Shown: positions 16,983-26,166, counted from the first letter of the stretch. The stretch: DNA of 64,000 nt from Chryseobacterium indologenes (GCA_002439165.1 DJTE01000023.1:89002-153001); one strand, 5' to 3'. Notes: generated by a model from the sequence alone, not told the origin. Translations and numbers: made by a program.

Positions 16983-18641
16983 ATGGAAGAGCAAAATTCA
17001 AATATCTGGTGGCTCAACGAAGAGTCTGAGCAGATGCTGAACAGAGGATACCTGCTGAAAGGAGAAACAGTAGAAGGAGCTATTGACAGAATTACCACTG
17101 CAGCTGCTAAAAAACTATATAAGCCGGAATTACAGCCAGCTTTCAAAGAAATGATCACGAAAGGATGGATCAGTTTCTCCTCTCCTGTATGGGCCAATAT
17201 GGGAACACAGAGAGGTCTTCCTATTTCATGTTTCAACGTTCACATTCCGGACAGCATTGAAGGCATTACCCACAAAATGGGTGAAGTGATCATGCAGACG
17301 AAAATCGGAGGAGGAACTTCAGGATATTTCGGAGAACTTCGTAACCGAGGTACCGCAGTAACGGATAACGGTAAGTCTTCCGGGGCTGTTTCTTTCATGA
17401 AATTATTTGATACCGCTATGGATGTAGTCTCCCAGGGCGGTGTAAGAAGAGGGGCTTTTGCTGCCTATCTTGATATTGATCACGGGGATATTGAAGAATT
17501 TTTATCCATCAAAGATATCGGAAGCCCGATCCAGAACCTGTTCACAGGAATCTGTGTTCCGGATTACTGGATGCAGGACATGATTGATGGGGATATGGAT
17601 AAACGTAAAATCTGGGCACGGGTTCTGGAAAGCCGTCAGCAGAAAGGTCTTCCTTATATTTTCTTTACCGATAACGTCAACAGAAATAAACCACAGGTTT
17701 ATAAAGATCTGGGCATGCCGGTGAACGCAAGTAACCTTTGTTCTGAGATCATGCTTCCTTCTACCAGAGAAGAATCTTTCATCTGCTGTCTGTCTTCTAT
17801 GAACCTAGAACTCTATGACGAGTGGAAAGATACGGATGCGGTGAAGCTTGCCGTGTACTTCCTGGATGCTGTTTTAACTGAATTTATCGAAAAAACAGAA
17901 GGAAACTATTACCTGCAGGGAGCCAGAAACTTTGCTTTACGTCACAGAGCACTTGGGCTGGGGGTACTGGGATACCACTCCTATTTACAGAAAAATATGA
18001 TCCCGTTTGAGAGTTTTGAAGCGACCCAATTCAATGCAAGAGCTTTCAGACACATCAAAGAACAGGCAGAGCAGGCTTCAAGAGAATTGGCCAACATATA
18101 CGGTGAACCGGAATTGCTGAAAGGATACGGTTTAAGAAACACCACAACTATGGCTATTGCTCCTACCACTTCAAGTTCTGCAATCTTGGGACAGACTTCT
18201 CCGGGAATCGAACCTTTTGCTTCCAATTATTATAAAGCAGGTCTCGCGAAAGGAAACTTTATGCGTAAGAACAAATACCTGGCAAAATTACTGGAAGAAA
18301 AAGGTCTGGATAACGAAGAAACATGGAGAACCATCATGCTGAACCATGGTTCTGTACAGCACCTGTCTGAACTTACTGACGAAGAAAAAGCAGTATTCAA
18401 AACATTCAAGGAAATCTCTCCGATGGAGATCATCTCCCAGGCTGCACAAAGACAGCAATACATAGACCAGGCACAGTCTCTGAACCTTCAGATTCCGTCT
18501 ACAATGCCGGTAAAAGATGTTAACTATCTTTATATCGAGGCATGGAAAAAAGGAGTAAAGACACTTTACTACCAGAGAAGTTCTTCCGTTTCGAAAGAAA
18601 TGATGGTGAACTTCGTATCCTGTTCTTCCTGTGAAGCATAA
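16983..18641 (+). CDS. nrdA: Ribonucleoside-diphosphate reductase large subunit, compact form
   Basis: 552 residues, much shorter than E. coli NrdA (761) because there is no ATP-cone and the N-terminal region is minimal. Active-site residues are visible: Cys83 (ISCFNV), Cys253 with Glu255 (NLCSEI), Cys269 (CCLSSMN), the radical-transfer pair Tyr529-Tyr530 (LYYQRSSS) and C-terminal Cys547/Cys550 (CSSCEA) for thioredoxin or glutaredoxin exchange. It reduces NDPs to dNDPs with NrdB. With no ATP-cone in either subunit, dATP overall-activity control by that domain is not expected. Confidence 0.94.
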   Translation: MEEQNSNIWWLNEESEQMLNRGYLLKGETVEGAIDRITTAAAKKLYKPELQPAFKEMITKGWISFSSPVWANMGTQRGLPISCFNVHIPDSIEGITHKMGEVIMQTKIGGGTSGYFGELRNRGTAVTDNGKSSGAVSFMKLFDTAMDVVSQGGVRRGAFAAYLDIDHGDIEEFLSIKDIGSPIQNLFTGICVPDYWMQDMIDGDMDKRKIWARVLESRQQKGLPYIFFTDNVNRNKPQVYKDLGMPVNASNLCSEIMLPSTREESFICCLSSMNLELYDEWKDTDAVKLAVYFLDAVLTEFIEKTEGNYYLQGARNFALRHRALGLGVLGYHSYLQKNMIPFESFEATQFNARAFRHIKEQAEQASRELANIYGEPELLKGYGLRNTTTMAIAPTTSSSAILGQTSPGIEPFASNYYKAGLAKGNFMRKNKYLAKLLEEKGLDNEETWRTIMLNHGSVQHLSELTDEEKAVFKTFKEISPMEIISQAAQRQQYIDQAQSLNLQIPSTMPVKDVNYLYIEAWKKGVKTLYYQRSSSVSKEMMVNFVSCSSCEA

Positions 18642-18664
18642 TTCACAATACCAAACATTTACAT

Positions 18665-18694
18665 AAAAAAGCACGCTGTTCAGCGTGCTTTTTT
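18665..18694 (+). terminator. Terminator of the nrd operon
   Basis: GCACGCTG (18671-18678), a 2-base gap and CAGCGTGC (18681-18688) are flanked by A6 and T6, so the structure may work in both directions. Confidence 0.85.
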
Positions 18695-18699
18695 ACGAT

Positions 18700-19100
18700 A
18701 TATAAAATTTAACACATTTTAACATATTTTATATTTTTATTAAATAAATCTTCAACCATGTACCAATACTGAGAATAATCAACGTCCATTCTCTGACAGG
18801 TGAATCAAATTTTCCTATTTCAGGAATAATACTATCGCGATATCATAATTTTATTTACATTTGCCTATCATCACAATAATTTAATTATAGAAAAAAATAA
18901 TAAAATTTCTGAACCGGAATAATATTAAAATCAATTATTTAACATAATTAAATATTAGTTAATCATAAAAAATAAACACAAATAAAATTTAAATCCCGTA
19001 TTATACTTACAAGAGAAGACATAACACAATCTTCAGATCATTAATATCTTATCGGTTCCTGATTACCGTTAAGATCAAAACACAAAAAAAATATTTCGAC
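18700..19100. other. Very AT-rich upstream region of the secreted-protein pair
   Basis: No gene is visible. A TACATTTG -7 box at 18856-18863 would give a 5' leader of about 230 nt for the gene at 19101. A 10-bp perfect palindrome TATCGCGATA sits at 18833-18842, just upstream of that box, and could be an operator. Confidence 0.4.
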
Positions 19101-19673
19101 ATGCACAAAATTATTACCTTAGTTTTGGTAATGGCCTTTTATTCCATTACTGCCCAGGTGGGTATTAACACCTCTACACCTGACCAAAGTGCGGCTTTAG
19201 ATGTTAACAGCACTTCAAAAGGAATTCTTCTTCCCAGAATCGTTTCCCTTACATCAGTGACCAATCCCGCAACAGGACTTGTCATTTTTGACAATAATAA
19301 AAAGTGTCTCAGCCAGAATGTGGGAACACCCACAACCCCTGACTGGGTATGCCTTTCTCCTTATGCGTCCAGATTTTTCTATATGCCCAGCGTAGTTTTT
19401 GATACCACAACAGCAGCTACCGGGCAGACAAAAGACCTGTATAACTTATACAAAAATCAGTTTTCAAATGTTGCAGCCAATGCCAGAAGTACTTCAGCCC
19501 CGGCTTCGATCCCTTTCTTTCCGGATGCTGCTGATCTTTATTACTATGTAACCGGCTACGATCCGGCCGTATTCAAAATCAACAGCATCAGCAGCACCGG
19601 CGTGCTGAACTATGATATCCTGTCTAATGCTACCCCGGCCTCTTTCATCAATATTGTTTTTGTTGTAAAATAA
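19101..19673 (+). CDS. Secreted surface protein with tail-fibre-like N-terminal motif
   Basis: 190 residues. A signal peptide (MHKIITLVLVMAFYSITAQ) is followed by VGINTSTPDQSAALDVNSTS and KGILLPRI, the motif that opens many Flavobacteria surface proteins and resembles phage tail-fibre and adhesin beta-modules. The remainder is unrecognised, with two cysteines in KKCLSQNV and WVCLSPY. There is no T9SS C-terminal domain. It is 6 bp upstream of the lectin gene and probably co-transcribed, so they may work together at the cell surface. Confidence 0.7.
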   Translation: MHKIITLVLVMAFYSITAQVGINTSTPDQSAALDVNSTSKGILLPRIVSLTSVTNPATGLVIFDNNKKCLSQNVGTPTTPDWVCLSPYASRFFYMPSVVFDTTTAATGQTKDLYNLYKNQFSNVAANARSTSAPASIPFFPDAADLYYYVTGYDPAVFKINSISSTGVLNYDILSNATPASFINIVFVVK

Positions 19674-19679
19674 ACAGCC

Positions 19680-21248
19680 ATGGAAAAGAATTGTAAAAGA
19701 CTGTTCCTGATAAGTCTGTTCTTCACACTGCTGCCCCATTTCACCTACGCACAGGCAGACAGCACGGAAGTAGCCAGCATCTATGGATTCTATTCATACT
19801 CAAATTCGCTGATGAATGCTTCTGCGGCATCTGAACTCAGCATCCAGGGCAATGCATCACATACTTCAACAGGAATACGGCTCACTCCGGCCAGTATAGG
19901 ACAGTTCGGGGGATTATTTATTAATGGAAGAACCTTCACATCGGTCAACGGACTTCATGTTGAATTTGAATATGATATGAAAAACGGGACATCATTAAAC
20001 GGAGTTTATGGAGACGGTCTCTCATTCTTTCTTTATGACGGCTCTGTAACCAACCCGGTTATCGGATCACCGGGTGCCGGACTTGGATATGCTTACAACA
20101 GAGCAAGAGAGTTATTTGCTTCCCGACGTAAAGCCGGTCTTACAGGAGCTTACCTGGGTATTGCTTTGGATGAATTCGGAAACTTCAAATCCAAACGTTT
20201 TCAGGGAGATGCCAGAGTAAACGGAATCACGGGAGTAACCTGGGCAACGGGAGCTAGCCATATAACATTGAGAGGAGCAAAAGGAGCTGCTATAAATACT
20301 ACCGGTTTAGGAGACGGATATACAGGCTATCCGGTTCTGACAACCCGCACAACTTTAAGTAATTCAGGAAATGTAGGCAGAATACTTCGGACAGACAGAA
20401 GTTATGCAGCCACTACCAATACACTTTCATCTCTTTTCGAGCTCAGAAACAACAACGGAGAATTCAGGAAAGTATACCTTGATCTGATCCCACATTTCAC
20501 AAGTCCTGCCACTACGGACGGGTTTGACATAAAAGTGGATATCCAGACGGCACAGAACGGAATACCCGTTAATGTGATTAATTATTACCATTACCCCTCT
20601 TCAGTGCCTTACACCGAGAATGCCAATCCGCAGACAAGTGATTTTAATAACTCAGATACAGAGGGAGCCGCAACTAATCAGACCCTGAATGCAACTGTTC
20701 CGGCATTCCTGAAGTTAGGTTTTGCTGCTTCAACAGGGGCCGCGTACCAGGAACATGTTATCAGGAATGTAAAACTTACACTTCCCTATTCGGCAGTAGC
20801 CAGTGATGATGTTGCATCAACCTGTAAATCCCAGCCGGTTTCTATTCCGGTTTTTGATAACGATATAGCATACAAAGGTCCGATCAGCATTGTGACACCA
20901 CCCGTAGGAAGCAAAAACAATATCGATTATTCCACCTTCAGTTTTACTAAAAACAATGAAACAGATCTCACGCTGTACCGGAAAAAAGTAACACCGGAGG
21001 GAACATGGAGCTATAACAAATCCACAGGTATAGTCACATTCAGTCCTTCAGGCGGATTTACCGGAACTGCTACAATGACTTATTCCATTAAAGGAAAAAC
21101 CTTAAAAGACAGCAACGGAAATATCGTGGAACCTTACGGAGATACCGCATACAGATCTATTCCTGCAACTATTACGGTTAACCTGAAAACATCGGGATGC
21201 ATCTATTCTGTTATTTCAAACAAAATGGTAACACAGGGTATCAAATAA
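19680..21248 (+). CDS. Secreted L-type lectin-domain protein
   Basis: 522 residues. A signal peptide (about 1-24, ending TYAQ) precedes a legume-type lectin domain at about 30-370. Diagnostic motifs are GDGLSFFLYD (111-120) and GAYLGIALDEFGNF (156-169). The latter corresponds to the metal-binding beta-strand region, and Asp164 is a candidate metal ligand. The C-terminal segment (VPVFDND-like: VSIPVFDNDIAYKG, then GIVTFSPSGGFTGTATMTYS) looks like an Ig/cadherin-like repeat domain. It probably binds carbohydrate on host, prey or self surfaces. No T9SS sorting domain is visible. Confidence 0.82.
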   Translation: MEKNCKRLFLISLFFTLLPHFTYAQADSTEVASIYGFYSYSNSLMNASAASELSIQGNASHTSTGIRLTPASIGQFGGLFINGRTFTSVNGLHVEFEYDMKNGTSLNGVYGDGLSFFLYDGSVTNPVIGSPGAGLGYAYNRARELFASRRKAGLTGAYLGIALDEFGNFKSKRFQGDARVNGITGVTWATGASHITLRGAKGAAINTTGLGDGYTGYPVLTTRTTLSNSGNVGRILRTDRSYAATTNTLSSLFELRNNNGEFRKVYLDLIPHFTSPATTDGFDIKVDIQTAQNGIPVNVINYYHYPSSVPYTENANPQTSDFNNSDTEGAATNQTLNATVPAFLKLGFAASTGAAYQEHVIRNVKLTLPYSAVASDDVASTCKSQPVSIPVFDNDIAYKGPISIVTPPVGSKNNIDYSTFSFTKNNETDLTLYRKKVTPEGTWSYNKSTGIVTFSPSGGFTGTATMTYSIKGKTLKDSNGNIVEPYGDTAYRSIPATITVNLKTSGCIYSVISNKMVTQGIK

Positions 21249-21264
21249 AACACAAATTCACCAT

Positions 21265-21301
21265 AAAAAAGGCTGCAGATTTTGTCCGCAGCTTTATTTT
21301 G
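21265..21301 (+). terminator. Terminator after the lectin gene
   Basis: GCTGC (21272-21276) pairs with GCAGC (21288-21292), extended by partial pairs and followed by TTTATTTT. Confidence 0.55.
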
Positions 21302-21310
21302 TTCTATAAT

Positions 21311-21355
21311 GTAAAACAAACTTTACATTTTGTAAAATATTCTTTACATTTGTAA
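21311..21355. promoter_or_regulatory. Operator with helically phased half-sites at the Xre pair promoter
   Basis: GTAAA and TTTAC alternate at 21311, 21322, 21332, 21343 and 21352 (last one GTAA), one helical turn apart. The final pair overlaps a TACATTTG -7 box at 21345-21352. It is probably the autoregulatory site of the Xre protein. Confidence 0.5.
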
Positions 21356-21376
21356 TCAATAAAAAAACTAATTTAT

Positions 21377-21832
21377 ATGAAAACATTACCTCTTTTACCT
21401 AACAGATTCAAAAAAACAGGGTGGCTGATCTTTATTCCATCCCTGGTATTGGGCATATTATCACTTACCCATATTTTCAGCTTTCCTGAAGTTTCCTTAC
21501 CTGTTTTCTATAATTCAGGGTTTCCTTTAAGCAATGAGGATGCAGGTCTTTTTAAAAACACAGAGATAGCGCTCTTTCCCAATCTGTTTGGAATATTAAT
21601 TATCATTGGTGGTATACTGATTGGATTTTCAGAAGAAAAGACCGAAGATGAATACATATCCAGCCTGCGTTTGAGATCGGTATTCTGGAGCCTCATCACC
21701 ACGTACTCCCTTATCCTGATCTTATTTCTGACTGTCTTTGGAAGTGCTTTCCTTACTGTGATGATCCTCATTATATTCCTGCCGTTGATTCTTTACATTT
21801 TCAGGTTTAATTATTTACTGATTAAAGGATGA
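21377..21832 (+). CDS. Small four-helix membrane protein paired with an Xre regulator
   Basis: 151 residues with hydrophobic segments at about 15-33, 68-84, 103-122 and 125-148. The loop EEKTEDEYISSLRLRS lies between helices two and three. I do not recognise a named family. It overlaps the downstream Xre gene by 4 bases (ATGA), so translation is coupled. Such membrane/Xre pairs occur in Bacteroidota; the membrane protein may sense a signal or be the regulated product. Confidence 0.72.
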   Translation: MKTLPLLPNRFKKTGWLIFIPSLVLGILSLTHIFSFPEVSLPVFYNSGFPLSNEDAGLFKNTEIALFPNLFGILIIIGGILIGFSEEKTEDEYISSLRLRSVFWSLITTYSLILILFLTVFGSAFLTVMILIIFLPLILYIFRFNYLLIKG

Positions 21833-22029
21833 AAAATACCATTAAGATAGAAAGAGCCTTAAAGAATGTTACTCAGGAAGAACTGGCCAGAGAAATAGGC
21901 GTATCCAGGCAGACCATTAATGCAATGGAATCCGGAAAATACAGCCCCTCAACAGTTCTTGCTTTGAAAATCGCAAGATACTTCAACAAAAAAGTAGAAG
22001 ATATTTTTGAACTGGAAAATGATGACTGA
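21829..22029 (+). CDS. Xre-family helix-turn-helix regulator (YozG-like)
   Basis: 66 residues, essentially one HTH domain: VTQEELAREIGVSRQTINAM, then SPSTVLALKIARYFNKKVED and IFELE. This is the compact form common downstream of small membrane proteins. The start ATG lies inside the preceding gene's stop (ATGA). It probably binds the GTAAA/TTTAC array upstream of the pair. Confidence 0.88.
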   Translation: MKNTIKIERALKNVTQEELAREIGVSRQTINAMESGKYSPSTVLALKIARYFNKKVEDIFELENDD

Positions 22030-22268
22030 TCTTTAATTAGCCCCAGTCAGGCTTAAGAAATTATAAATAAAAAGGCGAAGAAGGAGACCGGAAAATCAAA
22101 TTAAATAAAATCTGATCCATATTTACTCTTAATGACTTTCATTCTTTCCCTCTTCCATCTTCAAACCTGCATCTATCAGATATTCTTATCCTGAACTGAA
22201 GTCAAATTATATTGTTGAAACAAAATCACAGATCCTTGTTCTGTGGTTTTGTAATTGAAAGCTGGTAA

Positions 22269-22296
22269 AAAAGCCCGGCGAAAAAAATCCGGGCTA
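22269..22296 (-). terminator. Terminator left behind the receptor remnant
   Basis: AGCCCGG (22272-22278) pairs with CCGGGCT (22289-22295) and is followed by a U-run on the minus strand. It lies just after the stop of the decayed receptor tail. Confidence 0.65.
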
Positions 22297-22332
22297 TGAA
22301 TAAATTATAAGTAAAAAATGAAAGATTAATTA

Positions 22333-22437
22333 TTAAAAATTATATCGTACTCCCAGCTGAGCCTGGAATCTTGACGTGAACTGATCAATGGGGTAAGGAA
22401 ATCCCGGTGTTTTGAAGTTATAGGTTTGGATCTCCCG
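22333..22437 (-). pseudogene. C-terminal remnant of an outer-membrane beta-barrel receptor
   Basis: The minus strand encodes 34 residues before a stop, ending SRFQAQLGVRYNF. This is the classic last strand of TonB-dependent/SusC-like outer-membrane barrels, with a terminal Phe. A TAG precedes it in frame (22438-22440) and no start or upstream barrel is present. The remaining sequence to 22666 shows no receptor coding. It is best read as the tail left by a deletion, still followed by its terminator. Confidence 0.6.
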
Positions 22438-22666
22438 CTAAAGGCTAACTGTTGTTTTTACCAATAAATAACAATCCAATTATTTCAACAAATGATTAAA
22501 AAATTTAACACAATACATCTTTTTCAGTTAAATTTTATATAGATTTTATTCTATAAACAGCTAAAAATCAATGGATTTAAAATAGAAACAGTATATTTAC
22601 AGCATTAAATTACAGATGGTGAAAACCGGGATATAATCTGATAACTAATAATTAAAAAACTCAAAT

Positions 22667-24808
22667 ATGAAAAAGCTATTTCTTACCTTATCGGTAGGTG
22701 CATTCTCTGTCACTTACGCACAGAACCTGAACTTTTCTGATGTAAAATTCAAAGCCCTGCTTTTAAGTTCTTCTCCCGCCAACTCAATTGTAAAAGATTT
22801 TAACGGAAACTCCATAGCCATTGATGCTAACAGTGATGGTGAAATCCAGCTATCAGAAGCCCAGCAGGTAAAAATACTGAACTTAAGGATGGATCAGACC
22901 CAGATGTATATTGACCCGGCTGGAAACACTTATGATCCGGACAATATAAAGCAAAGCTATTATACCAGCCATCTACCGGGCGGGATTTCCGATGCCCTTC
23001 TTTTCCCTAATCTTGAAGAATTGTACTTCCGGGATGTAAAAACCGCCAATATCAGTTTTGCCAACAATACAAAGATCAGAAAAGTACAGGGAAGACCTTT
23101 TTATTACGATTTCACACAGCCCGTACCGCAAACTCCTGCTGCAATAAACCTTTCATTCGATAACTGTTCCGGGATCAGCGATATTGCTGACGTCATTGCT
23201 TTTCCTTCCAATTCCAGCCCGTGGATAGCCCCTGAAAATACCTTAACCCTTAAAAACTGTCAGCAGATTAACCCCGATGCGGTAATCAATTCGGCGGATC
23301 TTGAAGAAATATCTATTCAGAATTCAAATATCAGGACCCTTACATTCAATTCCTGCAGGTATCTGAAAAAAATAGCAGTCCCCAATCTGAATACGCTGAC
23401 CAGAATTTCAGTTCTGGGAACAACCGAAATAACTCCCCAAAATATTCAGTTAATTGCCAATAACTGCACCGCCCTGGAGGAAATTAAAGCAGATACCGAT
23501 CATTATCATTCTACAGGGTCCTATTTTACTTCAGTGAACCTCAACGGCTGTACTTCCTTAAAGAAAATCATGGGACTGAACGCTCCTGTCATCGATTTTA
23601 GCTCCGCAGGATTAATCAACCTGGAAGAACTGGACTGTTCTTTTTATAACAGGTATGTTTACAGTACAACAACAGGGGTCTATTTCGGAAAAGTAACTTC
23701 TTTAAATCTTTCCGGGCTTCCCAGGCTCAGAATTTTAAAAGCCTCTAATCAGAAAATAGCCCATAACATCAATTTCAGTACCGCACAAACCCTGGAAAAT
23801 ATTGATATAACAAACTCCTGTGGTTATATGAATACGGTAAACGTAAGCAACCTCTCCCATCTCCATACTCTGAAAACAGACCGTACGGAAACCACAAACA
23901 CTCAGGGTAATGCAGATCTTCAGAATATTATCGCTAAAAACTGTGTCGCCCTGACGAATTTCAAGTTTAAAAACAACAGTGATCTGAGAAAGCTGGATCT
24001 GGAGAACTGCCCCGGCCTGCAAAAACTGTCTATTAATTATAATTATGACGACGGTGCATTCCCGAATCTGGAGGAAATTAACCTTAAACAATGTACCGGA
24101 TTTAAAGATATATCCATCAACTATACCAGGATATCGTCTCTGGATACCAAAGACTGTACAGCATTACAGTCACTGGAACTTACACAGCTCGATCTGCTGA
24201 CATCTCTGAATATCACCAATAACAGCAATCTGGAATCCCTTTTCCTGGCCTCACTGCCTGTATTGACAGGAGTAGATACTTCAACGAATATCAATCTGAA
24301 AAATCCGGGCTTCGTGAATTGCCCAAAGATTACCCAGCTGAATTTTTCCGGCTCATCTCACCTGGAAGGGCTCAGTCTAATGAATATGCGCGACCTCACC
24401 CATGTGAATTTAAGAAACGGTTCCATAGAAGATTCTCACGATTACTCCGGCTACAACCCGAATCTTTCAATATGTGTGGATGATGCCCAGTTGAGTGAAG
24501 TACAGGCAATGTATCCGGACATTAATTTTACTACGAATTGCGGAAGCTTTTTAGCCAACAGAGAATCAAAAGCCACCGAGGGAACCGTAAAAATCTCTCC
24601 CAATCCGGCAAAAGACATAGTACAGATCAGATATGATGCTCCTGTAAAGAATGTAACGATCATCAGCTCACAGGGAGCGGTAATTTTTAACAGGAATTTC
24701 AATAAGGAACGCATCGACATTGACCTTTCAGCGTATCCGAGTGCTGTTTATCTTTTCAGAATAACCACAGAAACCGGACAGTTTTCGGAGAAAGTGATCA
24801 AAAACTAA
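22667..24808 (+). CDS. Secreted leucine-rich-repeat-like protein with EF-hand loop and T9SS tag
   Basis: 713 residues. A signal peptide (1-18, TYAQ) is followed by a canonical EF-hand loop, DANSDGEIQLSE, at 53-64 (Asp, Asn, Asp, Gly, Ile and Glu at the calcium positions). The centre (about 110-620) repeats irregular LRR-like units containing asparagine/cysteine ladders such as LKNCQQ, LNGCTSLKKI and LENCPGLQKL. The C-terminal type A T9SS sorting domain begins with VKISPNPAKDIVQI and ends FRITTETGQFSEKVIKN. It is therefore likely exported by the type IX system and anchored or released at the surface; the ligand is unknown. Confidence 0.85.
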   Translation: MKKLFLTLSVGAFSVTYAQNLNFSDVKFKALLLSSSPANSIVKDFNGNSIAIDANSDGEIQLSEAQQVKILNLRMDQTQMYIDPAGNTYDPDNIKQSYYTSHLPGGISDALLFPNLEELYFRDVKTANISFANNTKIRKVQGRPFYYDFTQPVPQTPAAINLSFDNCSGISDIADVIAFPSNSSPWIAPENTLTLKNCQQINPDAVINSADLEEISIQNSNIRTLTFNSCRYLKKIAVPNLNTLTRISVLGTTEITPQNIQLIANNCTALEEIKADTDHYHSTGSYFTSVNLNGCTSLKKIMGLNAPVIDFSSAGLINLEELDCSFYNRYVYSTTTGVYFGKVTSLNLSGLPRLRILKASNQKIAHNINFSTAQTLENIDITNSCGYMNTVNVSNLSHLHTLKTDRTETTNTQGNADLQNIIAKNCVALTNFKFKNNSDLRKLDLENCPGLQKLSINYNYDDGAFPNLEEINLKQCTGFKDISINYTRISSLDTKDCTALQSLELTQLDLLTSLNITNNSNLESLFLASLPVLTGVDTSTNINLKNPGFVNCPKITQLNFSGSSHLEGLSLMNMRDLTHVNLRNGSIEDSHDYSGYNPNLSICVDDAQLSEVQAMYPDINFTTNCGSFLANRESKATEGTVKISPNPAKDIVQIRYDAPVKNVTIISSQGAVIFNRNFNKERIDIDLSAYPSAVYLFRITTETGQFSEKVIKN

Positions 24809-24835
24809 TCATTTGCAATCGTGTTTCAGCAAGAA

Positions 24836-24862
24836 AATCATAGAACCTTCTATGATTTTTTT
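24836..24862 (+). terminator. Terminator after the LRR-like gene
   Basis: AATCATAGAA (24836-24845) and TTCTATGATT (24848-24857) form a hairpin followed by T-rich sequence. The tip pairs probably open to make a loop. Confidence 0.65.
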
Positions 24863-24906
24863 GGTTTATATTTGTGTTTATTGTTTAATGTTTTAAAACT
24901 AAAGAT

Positions 24907-25797
24907 ATGAAATTCGGACAAGTAGAAGATCCTTCAAAAATAGATTTCACATTACCCAAAGACCATCCGAGAACCAAAGATATTTTAAGCCGCAATACCA
25001 ACGGACTGGATACGGTTTCCGTGGGATGTGCCAAGTGGAATAAAACCGATCTGAAAGGATTTTATCCCAAAGGGACTAAAGATGAACTGACGTATTACGC
25101 CACTCAGTTCAACTCTATTGAACTGAATGCTACATTCTACGGAATGCCTACCCCGGAGCAGGTACAGACCTGGAAAGAAAAAACTCCCGAAAATTTTAAA
25201 TTTTTCCCAAAAATCACCAATACTGTCTCTCATTTCAGAAGACTGATTGATGTAACTGAACCGGTAACCCATTTTGCCCAGGCCGTTATGAATTTCGATG
25301 AAAAACTGGGAATGGCATTTCTTCAGCTACATGATAATTTTAAACCGAAAGATTATGACAGGCTGGAAAGGTTCGTAAAAGACTGGCCGAAAGAAGTTCC
25401 TCTGGCTATTGAGCTCCGCAATACCGAATGGTTTACCGATGAAGAGATCTTAAATACCACCTGCGAGCTTTTTGAAGCCCACAACATCACCAACATCATT
25501 GTAGATACCGCAGGAAGAAGAGATATGCTCCATATGCGCCTGACGACTCCGAACGCTTTCATCCGCTATGTGGGAGCCAATGCCGAAAGTGATTATAACC
25601 GGCTGGATGACTGGATGGAACACTTAACCCGGTGGAAAAAAGAGGGTCTTCAGAACCTGTATTTTTTCGTTCATCAGAATGTGGAAAAAGCCTCCCCTCT
25701 GCTGTCTGCTTACTTCATCAAAAAAATGAATGAAGCCTGGAAAACAGATCTGCATATTCCCCATATGGCCGCTGAAGGTACGGGTACGCTTTTTTAA
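24907..25797 (+). CDS. DUF72 domain-containing protein
   Basis: 296 residues, TIM-barrel-like. Family hallmarks are GCAKWNKTDLKGFYP, YATQFNSIELNATFY, FKFFPKITNTVSHF, AIELRNTEWF and YFFVHQNVEKASP. DUF72 proteins (YecE-like) have no settled function; a nucleic-acid or sugar related role has been guessed only from fold. It has a TATATTTG -7 box at 24867-24874 and appears monocistronic. Confidence 0.9.
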   Translation: MKFGQVEDPSKIDFTLPKDHPRTKDILSRNTNGLDTVSVGCAKWNKTDLKGFYPKGTKDELTYYATQFNSIELNATFYGMPTPEQVQTWKEKTPENFKFFPKITNTVSHFRRLIDVTEPVTHFAQAVMNFDEKLGMAFLQLHDNFKPKDYDRLERFVKDWPKEVPLAIELRNTEWFTDEEILNTTCELFEAHNITNIIVDTAGRRDMLHMRLTTPNAFIRYVGANAESDYNRLDDWMEHLTRWKKEGLQNLYFFVHQNVEKASPLLSAYFIKKMNEAWKTDLHIPHMAAEGTGTLF

Positions 25798-25935
25798 TAA
25801 ATAAAATTTACATCAGAAAACAATCTGATAAAAATAAAATATCCCAAAAACACCTATTTATATTAAAAAAATTAGTATTTTAGGGTATACCGATGTTCCC
25901 CATAGAACGGAGTATATTTTAAAATACGAAATGTC

Positions 25936-26166
25936 ATGGAAAAAAAAATTTGCACCATCAGCATTGCCAGCAATTGGCTGGGCGATGAATACACTTTCTA
26001 CGAAGATCATAAAATAAAAAGGGTTTTTGATAATCACAGTTTGAGTTCAAACCAGACCGAGTGGCTGGAAGCCCGGCAGATCAGCAAGCAGAATAAAGAT
26101 AAACTGATCAGGAGCTGTCCTGAAGAACACAAGGAACAGGTTATGCTTATTCTAGACTATCCCTGA
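25936..26166 (+). CDS. Small hypothetical protein, 76 residues
   Basis: Short, charged and without a signal peptide: MEKKICTISIASNWLGDEYT, then FYEDHKIKRVFDNHSL and a C-terminal helix rich in Lys/Glu ending in PEEHKEQVMLILDYP. I do not recognise it. The ATG is preceded by an out-of-frame ATG 5 bases upstream. It converges on the membrane protein gene across a shared terminator. Confidence 0.5.
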   Translation: MEKKICTISIASNWLGDEYTFYEDHKIKRVFDNHSLSSNQTEWLEARQISKQNKDKLIRSCPEEHKEQVMLILDYP

